A stretch of 35,455 bases of DNA from UBA993 sp964389365. GTDB taxonomy: Bacteria; Bacillota; Dethiobacteria; DTU022. Of this stretch, positions 18,178-26,879 are shown piece by piece. Every line of letters begins with the position of its first letter. Position 1 is the first letter of the stretch. The position numbers and the translations under genes are program-made. A model generated the notes under the pieces. That model was not told the DNA's origin, did not search any database, and saw nothing but the letters and a program-made list of their open reading frames with translations. Location: the NCBI GenBank assembly GCA_964389365.1, contig CAYMDO010000023.1, forward strand, positions 1 to 35,455. Direction: 5' to 3'.

Positions 18178-20184
18178 TTAACCCTCTTCCAAAAGCTTTT
18201 GCAATTCCCGCTCCCCGATGATGGTCAGGCCAATTTTCTCAGCTCTGGCAAGTTTGCTGCCCGGATCCGATCCGAGTACCAGGTAATCGGTTTTGCGGCT
18301 CACCGTGTTGACAATCTTTCCTCCCCGATTTTCAATCAGTGCCGCAGCTTCTTCACGTGTATAATTACTAAGCCCGCCGGTGAAAATAAAAGTTTTGCCG
18401 GCCAGGGAATTGCTCGACTGATCTTCTTTAAGGGTTTCCGTAAAATTGACTCCGGCTTTTCTGAGTTTATCAAGCAGCTGGACGGTTTCTAGTTTGCCAA
18501 AAAATAATACTACCGTTTCTGCTATTTTAGGACCTATTTCTTCAATTACCAGCAACTCATCAGCGGTCGCTACACCCAGAAGATCCAGGTTTAAGTACTT
18601 TTCGGCCAGCAAGCGGGAGGCTTTTTCTCCCACATTCCTGATCCCAAAACCGAATAACAGCTTTCTTAACGGGTTGGTCTTACTTTTTTCAATCGCCGCC
18701 AGCAAATTTGTTGCCGACTTATCCGCCATACGCGGTAAAGCTGTCAGTGCTTCCTTCTTCAGGTAATAAAGATCGCCGATATCAGCAACCAACCCATGCT
18801 GAAATAGCAGCTCAGCAGCAGCAGGCCCCAATCCTTCTATATCCATTGCCCCGCGCGAAGCAAAGTGACATATTTTTTCTATCAGCTGCGCGGTACAGGA
18901 GGGATTCAGGCAACGGCGGGCCGCTTCATCCTGCAATCTAATTGTTTCCGAGCCACAGGAAGGGCACACGCCGGGCATCGAAAAAGGAACCTCACGGCCG
19001 CTTCGCCTCCCCTTCAATACATGCAGCACTTCCGGAATAATTTCCCCTGCTTTGCGGACCACAACCGTATCACCGATCATGATCCCTTTATCCCTGATTA
19101 AATCTTCGTTGTGCAGGCTGGCCCGTTGTACTATCGTACCGCTCAGAACAAGCGGCTCAAGAATTGCTACCGGTGTGATCACCCCGGTGCGTCCGACATT
19201 AAACTGGATGTCCAGTACCCTGGTTTCTTTTTCTTCAGGTGGAAATTTATAGGCAATAGCCCAGCGGGGGCTGCGGGCAGTGTTTCCAAGTTCTTTTTGC
19301 TGTTCAAGACTATTGACTTTAATTACCACTCCATCAATATCATAAGGCAAGTTTGACCTTTCTTTTTGCATTAGCGAACAAAAAGCCCATACCTGGCTAA
19401 TACCGCTGCGGAGGCTGCGAATCTTATTGACGGGTAATCTTTCTTGATCAAGATAATTCAAAACAGACTCCTGCGTATCCAGCCGCAGGTTATTGTCACC
19501 AAGCCCGTAAATGAATATTTTCAGTGGACGCCTGGCTGTTACCTGAGGGTCCAGTTGCCTCAAAGAGCCGGCAGCGGCATTGCGGGGATTGGCAAACAAC
19601 GGCAGTGCTTCCTGCTCTCGTTCATAGTTGAGCGCTGTAAAATCTTCTTTGCTGAAATATACTTCACCCCGCACTTCAAGAGTCAGGGGTTCAGGCAGTT
19701 TGAGGGGAACCTGCCTGATGGTTCTTAAATTTTGCGTCACATCTTCGCCTGTATGCCCGTCCCCCCTGGTCGAGCCTTTAACCAGGACACCATTTTCATA
19801 ATGCAAGGATACAGCCAGACCGTCAATTTTGAGCTCACAGTAATACGCTGTAACCTCTTCCTGAAGCAGCCGTTGCACTCTCAGGCCAAATTCTACAACT
19901 TCTTCTTCGCTGAAAGCATTATCAAGGCCGAGCATCGGTATTTTATGTTCTACCGTTGTAAATACGGAAAGAGGTTTTGAGCCTACCCGGCAAGTCGGCG
20001 AGCTGAGATCCTGCAAATCAGGATAGCTCTTTTCCAACTCTTCCAGTTCGCGCATCAGCCGATCAAATTGGGCATCGCTTATTTCCGGTTTATCGAGGAC
20101 ATGATAATGGTAATTGTGATGTTCTATTTCTTTTCGCAGTCTGTCTGCATATTTTTTTATTTTGTCCATTTCCTGTTCTTTCAT
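18178..20184 (-). CDS. ligA: NAD+-dependent DNA ligase
   Basis: 668-residue replication and repair ligase. The adenylated lysine is in CELKIDGLAVSL (near 119). The OB-fold region is followed by a four-cysteine zinc finger (CPSCG ... CLNPSC), helix-hairpin-helix repeats and a C-terminal BRCT domain (from about SLAGKTFIFTGGL). The ATG at 20182-20184 has AGGAG seven bases upstream; the TTG directly before it is not needed. Full length and intact. Its promoter must lie in 20185-20294, but no convincing minus-strand promoter is visible there. Confidence 0.97.
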   Translation of the reverse strand: MKEQEMDKIKKYADRLRKEIEHHNYHYHVLDKPEISDAQFDRLMRELEELEKSYPDLQDLSSPTCRVGSKPLSVFTTVEHKIPMLGLDNAFSEEEVVEFGLRVQRLLQEEVTAYYCELKIDGLAVSLHYENGVLVKGSTRGDGHTGEDVTQNLRTIRQVPLKLPEPLTLEVRGEVYFSKEDFTALNYEREQEALPLFANPRNAAAGSLRQLDPQVTARRPLKIFIYGLGDNNLRLDTQESVLNYLDQERLPVNKIRSLRSGISQVWAFCSLMQKERSNLPYDIDGVVIKVNSLEQQKELGNTARSPRWAIAYKFPPEEKETRVLDIQFNVGRTGVITPVAILEPLVLSGTIVQRASLHNEDLIRDKGIMIGDTVVVRKAGEIIPEVLHVLKGRRSGREVPFSMPGVCPSCGSETIRLQDEAARRCLNPSCTAQLIEKICHFASRGAMDIEGLGPAAAELLFQHGLVADIGDLYYLKKEALTALPRMADKSATNLLAAIEKSKTNPLRKLLFGFGIRNVGEKASRLLAEKYLNLDLLGVATADELLVIEEIGPKIAETVVLFFGKLETVQLLDKLRKAGVNFTETLKEDQSSNSLAGKTFIFTGGLSNYTREEAAALIENRGGKIVNTVSRKTDYLVLGSDPGSKLARAEKIGLTIIGERELQKLLEEG

Positions 20185-20294
20185 CAAAAAGCTCCTGCTT
20201 TCGCCGGGTAATCTTTAATATTTAATAATGAAAAATAGTACGCCGTTCTTACTATTCGTGTTTTTTGAATGTTTTTCCTTTATAGCTAAAATCC

Positions 20295-20322
20295 TTGACA
20301 AAATCCTGAACCGGGTTATAAT
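20295..20322 (+). promoter_or_regulatory. sigma-A promoter of the tetR - epimerase operon
   Basis: TTGACA at 20295-20300 and TATAAT at 20317-20322 are both perfect consensus hexamers with a 16-base spacer. They lie 40 bases upstream of the regulator's ATG, in the divergent region with ligA. Confidence 0.85.
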
Positions 20323-20338
20323 CAGATCATTAACATAA

Positions 20339-20348
20339 CGACCGGTCG
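20339..20348. promoter_or_regulatory. operator-like palindrome between promoter and start of the TetR gene
   Basis: CGACCGGTCG is a perfect 10-base inverted repeat with weaker AT-rich symmetry outside. It lies 16 bases after the -10 box and just before the GGAGG of the regulator gene. Position and GC-rich symmetric core match TetR-family autoregulatory operators, so repression of its own operon is inferred. No second copy was noticed by eye near the other operons. Confidence 0.6.
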
Positions 20349-20362
20349 GTTTATGGAGGATT

Positions 20363-20962
20363 ATGAATAACCTGCAGCGCAGTGCCCAGACAAAAAAATC
20401 AATAATGGAAGCTGCTGCATCTTTATTTGCCCGGGAAGGTTATGAATTAGCAGGAGTTGCCGAAATCTGCGAGCTGGCCGGTGTGAGCAAAGGAGCCTTT
20501 TACTACCACTTTGAGAGTAAAGAGGCAGTTTTTATGGCCTTGATCGACACCTGGCTCGGCACCCTCGAAAATACCCTCAATGAAATCTCTTTCCAGGCTC
20601 AAAGTGTACCTGACGGATTACATGAGATGGCAGGCATGATGCAGCCGGTATTTGAGAACAATAAGTACTTTATGGGGCTTTTTCTGGAGTTGTGGAGGCA
20701 TGCCAACCGTAACGAAAAGATCAGGCAGGCCACTGTTGCTCCTTATCGCCGTTTCGAAGAAACTTTTGCCCGCCTGATTGAACGCGGCATAAAAGAAGGA
20801 ACAATCGATCAAGTGAATTCCGGAACCGCCGCCCAATTGCTGCTCTCGCTGTCCAGCGGACTTTTTTTACAGGCATCATTAGAAACAAGTAATGCTAAGT
20901 GGGGGGAAAAACTCCAGGAAAGCATTGTCATATTATTAAATGGTCTGAAACGGAGGGATTGA
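20363..20962 (+). CDS. TetR/AcrR-family transcriptional regulator
   Basis: 199-residue repressor. The N-terminal helix-turn-helix has the family pattern, AAASLFAREGYELAGVAEIC followed by SKGAFYYHFESKEAVF. The C-terminal ligand-binding domain is alpha-helical and its ligand unknown. TGGAGGA precedes the ATG. The stop codon lies one base before the ATG of the epimerase gene, so the two are co-translated. The palindrome upstream suggests autoregulation. Many TetR proteins near acyl-CoA genes sense acyl-CoAs, and the acyl-CoA gene block begins 1 kb downstream on the other strand, but a link is only a guess. Confidence 0.92.
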   Translation: MNNLQRSAQTKKSIMEAAASLFAREGYELAGVAEICELAGVSKGAFYYHFESKEAVFMALIDTWLGTLENTLNEISFQAQSVPDGLHEMAGMMQPVFENNKYFMGLFLELWRHANRNEKIRQATVAPYRRFEETFARLIERGIKEGTIDQVNSGTAAQLLLSLSSGLFLQASLETSNAKWGEKLQESIVILLNGLKRRD

Positions 20963-20963
20963 G

Positions 20964-21986
20964 ATGATCCTGGTCACCGGAGCTTCGGGACATCTGGGAA
21001 ATGTACTGGTGCGTGAATTGATCGCACGGGGAGAAAAAGTAAGGGCTCTTGTTTACCCGGGAGAACCATTAAAATCGCTGCAGGGTATGCTGATTGAAGT
21101 GATCGTTGGTGATGTGCTCGACCGGGAGTTAATGAACCGGGCCATGCAAAATGTGGACACAGTATTTCACCTGGCCGGTATTATCGCGATCAGGCCTGGC
21201 AGTGAGGAATTAATGAGGCTGGTCAATGTTGAAGGAACACGTACTGCCGCTGAAGTCGCTTTAGAAAACAAGATCAGGCGGTTTATCCATGTCAGTTCTG
21301 TTCACGCTTTCAGGCGAGACCCATCTGCCGCTGTAATCGATGAAACCGCACCTTTGGCCCTGGACAGCCCTCAGGGATCGTATGACCGAACCAAAGCTGA
21401 GGGAACAAAAATTGTCTTGGATCTGGTTAACCAAGGTTTAAATGCGGTTATTGCCTGTCCAAGCGGGATTATCGGCATGCACGATTACGCCGGATCGGAA
21501 ATTGGCAAGGCCCTGATCTCGTTTGCCAATAACAAACCGGATATTCTGGTTGACGGAGCTTACGATTTTGTTGATGTGCGTGACGTGGTCAGTGGCTTGA
21601 TCCTGGCCAGCCAGAAAGGTTCTAACGGGGAAATCTATATCTTATCAGGTTACCACACGTCTGTGGAAAAACTTTGCCAGATGGCCCAGGCGGCCACCGG
21701 GACAAAAAGCCCGAAGATCAAAGTGCCGATCCGTTATGCAATTTTCTTTATCGGCCTAATCGAGGGTCTGGTCAGCTGGTTGAAAATTAAATCACGTTAC
21801 ACCGTTTATTCCCTGCATACCTTGCTGGAAAGTTCAGCATTCAGTTCCAACAAAGCCAAAACTGAACTTGGTTACCAGTCCAGGCCGCTGTCAGAAACGG
21901 TTGCCGACTTTATAACCTGGACTTCCCATATTGTGGCAAAAGGTAAAACAGGTGCAAAAAGAGACAGGCATGAAGGCGCTGCCTGA
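20964..21986 (+). CDS. NAD(P)-dependent epimerase/dehydratase (extended SDR)
   Basis: 340-residue Rossmann-fold protein. TGASGHLG (5-12) binds the dinucleotide. Catalytic Tyr140 and Lys144 are in SYDRTKAEG, with Ser111/112 upstream in HVSSVHAF. The sequence resembles dihydroflavonol-reductase-like SDRs. The substrate cannot be assigned. Co-transcribed with the TetR regulator (GGAGG just inside the regulator's end). Its stop codon faces that of the mutase small subunit 15 bases away. Confidence 0.88.
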   Translation: MILVTGASGHLGNVLVRELIARGEKVRALVYPGEPLKSLQGMLIEVIVGDVLDRELMNRAMQNVDTVFHLAGIIAIRPGSEELMRLVNVEGTRTAAEVALENKIRRFIHVSSVHAFRRDPSAAVIDETAPLALDSPQGSYDRTKAEGTKIVLDLVNQGLNAVIACPSGIIGMHDYAGSEIGKALISFANNKPDILVDGAYDFVDVRDVVSGLILASQKGSNGEIYILSGYHTSVEKLCQMAQAATGTKSPKIKVPIRYAIFFIGLIEGLVSWLKIKSRYTVYSLHTLLESSAFSSNKAKTELGYQSRPLSETVADFITWTSHIVAKGKTGAKRDRHEGAA

Positions 21987-22007
21987 TCTCATGTTTACTG
22001 TTCAGGC
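21981..22007. terminator. possible bidirectional hairpin between convergent genes
   Basis: GCCTGA (21981-21986) and TCAGGC (22002-22007) form a 6-base inverted repeat with a 15-base loop. It spans the stop codons of the convergent epimerase and mutase genes. There is no real T-tract, so termination is only suggested by position. Confidence 0.3.
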
Positions 22008-22400
22008 TAATTTCCCGGTGATGTAGCTGCAGATCTTTTCCAACTCGTCACCGGGGGTAAATACCTGATCAGCATAGCCCTTGTTGATCAGAAAAGCAGC
22101 GTCTTCTTCGGGAATAATCCCTCCCACTATCAGCAGGACATCTTCCATCGAATTGTCTGCCAGCAGCTTTTTTATCTTTGGAACCAGAGTCATATGCGCG
22201 CCGGAAAGGATACTTAACCCGACGACTCCAACATCCTCCTGCAGCGCCGTTTCCGCAACCTGTTCGGGGGTCTGGTGGAGTCCAGTGTAAATTACCTCCA
22301 TACCTGCATCGCGCAAAGCTCTGGCCACTACCCTGGCCCCGCGATCGTGCCCGTCAAGGCCCGGTTTTGCCACCAGCACCCGGATTTTTTTGCCGTTCAC
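22002..22400 (-). CDS. icmB: B12-binding small subunit of an acyl-CoA mutase (isobutyryl-CoA mutase-like)
   Basis: 132-residue cobalamin-binding domain with the base-off/His-on motif DGHDRGA near the N-terminus (KIRVLVAKPGLDGHDRG). Further B12-fold segments are GLSILSGAHM and LLIVGGIIPEEDAAFL. I chose the GTG at 22398-22400 since GGAGG lies seven bases upstream; upstream in-frame starts would overlap the large-subunit gene and add non-conserved residues. Size fits the separate small subunits of isobutyryl-CoA mutase and of archaeal-type methylmalonyl-CoA mutase. It pairs with the large subunit just upstream; the large subunit's residues decide the substrate. Confidence 0.9.
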   Translation of the reverse strand: MNGKKIRVLVAKPGLDGHDRGARVVARALRDAGMEVIYTGLHQTPEQVAETALQEDVGVVGLSILSGAHMTLVPKIKKLLADNSMEDVLLIVGGIIPEEDAAFLINKGYADQVFTPGDELEKICSYITGKLA

Positions 22401-22419
22401 TCCCCCACCTCCATTCATT

Positions 22420-24084
22420 CTAGAATATAGGCTTTTCTCTGTGCTCACCGAATACTTCTTTCAGCGTAGAGACGATTTCTCCTTCCGTGGCGTAGCATTT
22501 AACCGCTAATAGTATTTTGGGAATCAGGTTTTGATTAGTTGTGGCCGCTGCCTTCAAATCGTTTAAAGCAGTGCTGACTGCCAGGTTATCGCGTTTTTCC
22601 CGCAGTTCTTTCAGCCTTTTAACCTGTTTTTCTTCGACAGCAGGGTCTATTCTTAAAAGATCAATCTGCGGCTTTTCTTCACCGGAAAAGCGGTTAACCC
22701 CGACTACAACGCGTTCTTTGCTGTCTACCTCACGCTGGAATTTATAAGCGGCATCGGCAATCTCCTGCTGGAAAAAACCGCAATCAATCGCTTTAAATAC
22801 TCCGCCAAGCTTATCGATCTTTTCAAAATATACTTCTGCTTCAGACTCCATTTGGCATGTCAGCGCTTCAACAAAGTAAGACCCGGCCAGAGGATCGATC
22901 GTTTTGGCTACACCGCTTTCGTGGGCTATGATTTGCTGTGTCCGTAAGGCGATTTTAACTGCCTTTTCAGTTGGTAACGCCAGCACTTCATCCATCGAGT
23001 TGGTATGCAACGACTGAGTTCCGCCAAGCACCGCCGATAAGGCCTCAAGGGCCGTACGCACGATATTGTTTTCCGGTTCCTGAGCGGTTAAACTGCATCC
23101 GGCTGTCTGGGTGTGAAAACGCAGCTTTAGGGAGCGTGGATCTTTGGCGCCGTATTGTTCTTTTAAGCGGCGGGCCCAGATCCTGCGGGCTGCCCTGTAT
23201 TTACAAATCTCTTCAAAAAAATCGAGATGTGCGTTAAAAAAAAATGAAAGGCGCGGTGCAAAGCTGTCTACGTCCAAACCAGCTGCAATTCCGGCTTCAA
23301 TATAAGCAAAACCGTCGGCCAGTGTAAAAGCAAGCTCCTGGACTGCAGTTGAACCGGCTTCCCTGATATGGTAACCGCTGATGCTGATCGTATTCCATTT
23401 GGGTACATGATCAGCGGCAAATGCAAAGATGTCGGTAATCAGGCGTATTGAAGGTTCAGGCGGAAAAATCCATGACTTTTGGGCAATATATTCTTTCAAA
23501 ATATCATTTTGAATTGTCCCTCCTACCTGGCGCAGGCTGACCCCCTGTTTTTCCGCATTAGCCAGATAAAAACACCAGAGTATTGCTGCCGGACCGTTTA
23601 TCGTCATCGAGGTGGTTACTTTATCTAAAGGAATCTGATCAAAGAGTACCTCCATATCCTCCAGGGAATCGATCGCTACGCCACAGCGCCCGACTTCTCC
23701 CTCAGCACGTTCATGATCAGAATCGTAACCCATAATTGTCGGCATATCAAAAGCGACCGACAGACCGGTCTGACCTTGCTTCAGCAAGTAGCGGCAGCGG
23801 CAGTTCGAGTCGGATGCATCGCCGAAACCGGAAAACTGCCTCATTGTCCAGTAGCGGCCCCGGTACATATTATCCTGAACTCCCCTGGTGTAAGGATAAC
23901 TGCCGGGGAAGTTTAAATCTCGCTCATAATCCAGATTTTCCAAATCGAGCGGCGTGTAGAGCGGCTTTACCGGCATACCGGATATGGTTTTGCGGTCACC
24001 CGGACGATCGGCCGCAGCGGAAACCCTGTCTTGCCATTCATTGAGCTTTTTCCTAAAATTATTCATCTGTTCATGGATGTTCAC
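22420..24084 (-). CDS. icmA: adenosylcobalamin-dependent acyl-CoA mutase large subunit, isobutyryl-CoA mutase signature
   Basis: 554-residue TIM-barrel subunit. The GTG at 24082-24084 is preferred because an AAGGTGATC ribosome-binding site precedes it; a TTG at 24114 would overlap the GTPase gene. Counting from that GTG: Phe84 (WTMRQFSGFG) stands where methylmalonyl-CoA mutase has Tyr89, Gln202 (KEYIAQKSWIFPPEP) where it has Arg207, and His239 (SISGYHIREAGS) matches His244. Spacings of 118 and 37 residues agree with that enzyme. Phe/Gln is the published pair of isobutyryl-CoA mutase (Phe80/Gln198). The likely reaction is isobutyryl-CoA to butyryl-CoA; another branched acyl-CoA is possible. 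Methylmalonyl-CoA is disfavoured because the carboxylate-binding Arg is absent. It lies between the GTPase gene and the B12-binding subunit gene. Confidence 0.88.
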   Translation of the reverse strand: MNIHEQMNNFRKKLNEWQDRVSAAADRPGDRKTISGMPVKPLYTPLDLENLDYERDLNFPGSYPYTRGVQDNMYRGRYWTMRQFSGFGDASDSNCRCRYLLKQGQTGLSVAFDMPTIMGYDSDHERAEGEVGRCGVAIDSLEDMEVLFDQIPLDKVTTSMTINGPAAILWCFYLANAEKQGVSLRQVGGTIQNDILKEYIAQKSWIFPPEPSIRLITDIFAFAADHVPKWNTISISGYHIREAGSTAVQELAFTLADGFAYIEAGIAAGLDVDSFAPRLSFFFNAHLDFFEEICKYRAARRIWARRLKEQYGAKDPRSLKLRFHTQTAGCSLTAQEPENNIVRTALEALSAVLGGTQSLHTNSMDEVLALPTEKAVKIALRTQQIIAHESGVAKTIDPLAGSYFVEALTCQMESEAEVYFEKIDKLGGVFKAIDCGFFQQEIADAAYKFQREVDSKERVVVGVNRFSGEEKPQIDLLRIDPAVEEKQVKRLKELREKRDNLAVSTALNDLKAAATTNQNLIPKILLAVKCYATEGEIVSTLKEVFGEHREKPIF

Positions 24085-24097
24085 CAGATCACCTTCT

Positions 24098-25048
24098 TCA
24101 GCTCTTCTGTTCAAAAAAACTTATCGAATCAAGCAATTCGCAGGCTGAACTGTAAGGATCCTTTTCGCGCCGGAAAATTTTATCGATCAACTCTTCAAGC
24201 AGGTATTTTTCCCTGGCCACTTCCCATACTCTTTTTTTTACCAGGTATTCTACCTGCTCGGTCAGTTCTCTGCGTACCCGATGAAAACGCACTTCCGACA
24301 GCCTGCCGCTGGCTTCCATGTACCGGCGATGATCCTGTATAGCAGCCCAGAGCTTTTCAATACCCTCGCCCCTGATCGAAACTGTAGGGATAACTGCCGG
24401 GCGCCAGGGTACGCCGTTTTNNNNNNNNNNCATGTTTATTTCAGATACCGTTTTTTCCATACCGGGCAAATCAGCTTTATTGATCACAAAAAGGTCGGCA
24501 ATTTCCATAATTCCCGCCTTTAGCGTCTGTACGCTATCCCCGCCTGCCGGGGTTAATACCACTAGTGTTGTATCGGCTGTTTTAACAATATCGACTTCAG
24601 ACTGGCCTACCCCGACAGTTTCAACAATAATAAGGTCCTTTCCAAAAGCGTCCAGGACCTGGATCGCTTCCCTTGTTGACCTTGACAGGCCACCCAGACT
24701 GCCCCTGGTACCCATGCTGCGAATAAAAACCTTGGGATCAAGGGCATGGTCCTGCATCCGGATACGGTCACCTAAGATGGCTCCCCCGCTGAAAGGGCTT
24801 GTTGGATCGACCGCAATGATCCCGGCGCTTAACCCGGCTGTCCTGACCTCCTTCAGCAGCCGGTCAACAAGTGAGCTTTTGCCTGTGCCCGGTGCCCCGG
24901 TAATGCCCACCACGTAAGCATTACCGGTATGCGGGTAAATTGCCTTTAAAAGTTCTGTTTTCTGACAGTCTTCGTTTTCAATAAGAGTAATCAGGCGTGC
25001 TGCAGCCCGCCTGTTCCCCTTAAGCAGTTCTTCGACTAACTGCTTCAT
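24098..25048 (-). CDS. meaB: MeaB/ArgK-type G-protein chaperone of the B12 mutase (contains assembly gap)
   Basis: P-loop GTPase that loads and protects adenosylcobalamin in its partner mutase. Walker A GAPGTGKS is at 51-58. The family switch regions DPTSPFSGGAILGDRIRM and VETVGVGQSEVDIV and the guanine-specificity motif NKADLPG are all present. Ten N's at 24421-24430 interrupt it just before WRPAVIPT. Flanking frames agree, but relatives usually have about 8 residues there, so the true gap is probably longer than ten bases. The gene sits directly upstream of the mutase large subunit, as expected for a dedicated chaperone (called MeaI when paired with isobutyryl-CoA mutase). Confidence 0.92.
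   Translation of the reverse strand: MKQLVEELLKGNRRAAARLITLIENEDCQKTELLKAIYPHTGNAYVVGITGAPGTGKSSLVDRLLKEVRTAGLSAGIIAVDPTSPFSGGAILGDRIRMQDHALDPKVFIRSMGTRGSLGGLSRSTREAIQVLDAFGKDLIIVETVGVGQSEVDIVKTADTTLVVLTPAGGDSVQTLKAGIMEIADLFVINKADLPGMEKTVSEINMXXXXNGVPWRPAVIPTVSIRGEGIEKLWAAIQDHRRYMEASGRLSEVRFHRVRRELTEQVEYLVKKRVWEVAREKYLLEELIDKIFRREKDPYSSACELLDSISFFEQKS
24421..24430. other. assembly gap (10 N)
   Basis: Ten unresolved bases inside the GTPase gene. This is the only N run in the window and is probably a placeholder rather than a measured length. Confidence 0.98.
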
Positions 25049-25087
25049 TGTGTCACCTCGTAGCCAAATTCACCATGGTTGTGCCTG

Positions 25088-25615
25088 TTAATACTCGATA
25101 CCCGGGCAACATTCTGCACCCTGGCTGTAGTGATGTTTAATTGCCAATATCTCGCTGACCGTGTCGGCTCTTTTTACCAGATCAGAAGATGCATTGCGGC
25201 CGGTTAAAACAACTGTTACATTTTGCGGCTTATGATCAAGCAACTGCAGTAGATCCGCTTCGGCAATCAGCCCGTAATCAACTGCTACATTAATCTCGTC
25301 AAGTACTACCAGGTCAAAATTTCCGCCCAGGATTGCCTCCCCTGCCCTTACAAACCCGGCTTGCGCCAGTTCAATATCAATCTGTTCCGGATTTTCACGG
25401 TTTACGAAATCGTCACGGCCTGCACGCACCAGGGTCAAGTTCGGCATATCTGCCATGGCGAGAAACTCCCCGTAATCACGTCCTTTCATAAAATGGATCA
25501 TGCATACCCGGTAGCCGTGCCCAAGGGCCCTGAGCGCCTGGCCGACCGCAGCGGTAGTTTTGCCTTTGCCGTCTCCGGTAATAACCATGATCAAGCCCGG
25601 CTTGTTAGAGATCAT
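25088..25615 (-). CDS. cobO: cob(I)alamin adenosyltransferase (CobO/BtuR type)
   Basis: 175-residue P-loop enzyme attaching the adenosyl group to cobalamin. TGDGKGKT (13-20) is the ATP-binding loop. VVLDEINVAVDYGLI and VTVVLTGRNASSDLVKRAD are family motifs. The ATG at 25613-25615 follows AAGGAAGG by six bases; upstream in-frame starts lack such a site. It lies 39 bases upstream of the GTPase gene in the same direction, so it probably supplies adenosylcobalamin for the mutase made from the same transcript. Confidence 0.93.
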   Translation of the reverse strand: MISNKPGLIMVITGDGKGKTTAAVGQALRALGHGYRVCMIHFMKGRDYGEFLAMADMPNLTLVRAGRDDFVNRENPEQIDIELAQAGFVRAGEAILGGNFDLVVLDEINVAVDYGLIAEADLLQLLDHKPQNVTVVLTGRNASSDLVKRADTVSEILAIKHHYSQGAECCPGIEY

Positions 25616-25701
25616 GACTAACCTTCCTTTCGTCATTCTACGCAGCGTAATCATAGCCAGCTTACCTGCCTGCCAATCGGTAATGTCAGAAACAAGACCG
25701 G

Positions 25702-26841
25702 CTAAGATAATAAATTACGCGAAATTACAAGGCGCTGCACCTCGCTGGTGCCCTCGTATAGCTGAGTGATTTTGGCATCGCGCATAAAACGCTCCACCGG
25801 ATAATCGCGGGTATAACCGTAGCCGCCAAAAACCTGTACAGCGTTGGTCGTAACTTCCATCGCTGTTTCTGCTGCAAAAAGTTTTGCCATCGCCGATGCC
25901 TGGCTGTAGGGTAATCCGGCGCTTTCCAGGTAAGCGGCCTGGTAGGTTAATAACCGGGCTGCTTCAATTTTTGTGCCCATATCAGCCAACATAAATGATA
26001 TAGCCTGAAAATTAGCTATCGGCTGGCCAAACTGTTCGCGGTTTTTGGCATAATTTATCGCCTCTTCCATCGCCCCCTGGGCTATACCGACAGCCTGGGC
26101 CGCGATACCGTTACGGCCGCCGTCCAAAGTGCTCATGGCAATCTTGAAACCTTCTCCCTCCGCTCCAAGCAGGTTTTCTATCGGAACCCGGCAGTTTTCA
26201 AAAACCAGCTCAAGCGTAGGAGATGAACGTAAACCCATTTTGCGTTCTTTCTTGCCGAAAGAAAAACCGGCAGCGCCTTTCTCGACGATAAACGCGCTGA
26301 TTCCCTTGGTTTTCTTCTCTTTGTCGGTAACAGCAAAGACTATATAAATTTCTGCTTCAGCACCATTGGTGATGAAAATTTTGTTCCCGTTAAGCAGGTA
26401 ATCGTCACCTTCAAGTTTTGCCGTCGTCTTTTGGTTGGCAGCATCCGTTCCGGCTGTCGGTTCGGTCAGGGCATAGGCGCCAAGCTTTTCCCCCAGGGCC
26501 ATTGGTTCTAAATATTTTTTCTTTTGTTCCTCGTTGCCGTACTTGAAAATAGGCCAACCGGCCAATGATGTATGCGCTGATAAAGTTGTCCCTGAAGAAG
26601 CGTCAACCCGCGATAATTCTTCGACGGCAATTACGTAGCTAATGAAATCACATCCCCCTCCACCGTATTCTTCAGGCCAGGGAATGCCGGTCAATCCCAG
26701 CTGTCCCATTTTATCGAAGATCTCCCGGGAAAACTGTTCCTTGTCATCACGTTCTTCCGCACCTTGTTTGAGCTCCTTTTCAGCAAAATCCCTTACCATT
26801 TTACGGGTCATTTCCTGCTCTTCCGTCAAAACAAAATTCAT
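25702..26841 (-). CDS. short-chain acyl-CoA dehydrogenase (butyryl-/isobutyryl-CoA type)
   Basis: 379-residue flavoprotein making the 2,3-double bond of a short acyl-CoA. The catalytic base is Glu363 (LYEGTSEVQRLV), in the C-terminal position of short-chain enzymes. FAD-site motifs are complete: YALTEPTAGTDA, KIFITNGAEA, NREQFGQPIANFQ and QVFGGYGYTRDYPVERF. Normal length and an intact frame. It follows the second dehydrogenase and thiolase genes and precedes the B12 mutase genes, so butyryl-CoA or isobutyryl-CoA is the likely substrate. Electron-transferring flavoprotein genes are not in the window. Confidence 0.94.
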   Translation of the reverse strand: MNFVLTEEQEMTRKMVRDFAEKELKQGAEERDDKEQFSREIFDKMGQLGLTGIPWPEEYGGGGCDFISYVIAVEELSRVDASSGTTLSAHTSLAGWPIFKYGNEEQKKKYLEPMALGEKLGAYALTEPTAGTDAANQKTTAKLEGDDYLLNGNKIFITNGAEAEIYIVFAVTDKEKKTKGISAFIVEKGAAGFSFGKKERKMGLRSSPTLELVFENCRVPIENLLGAEGEGFKIAMSTLDGGRNGIAAQAVGIAQGAMEEAINYAKNREQFGQPIANFQAISFMLADMGTKIEAARLLTYQAAYLESAGLPYSQASAMAKLFAAETAMEVTTNAVQVFGGYGYTRDYPVERFMRDAKITQLYEGTSEVQRLVISRNLLS

Positions 26842-26879
26842 TAAATACCCTGCCTCCCTTTTTTCGATTTAAGAAAGCT

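Noticed and set aside
22420..24084. Methylmalonyl-CoA mutase as the product name
   Set aside because: The overall fold fits, but both substrate-specificity residues (Tyr and Arg) are replaced by Phe and Gln.
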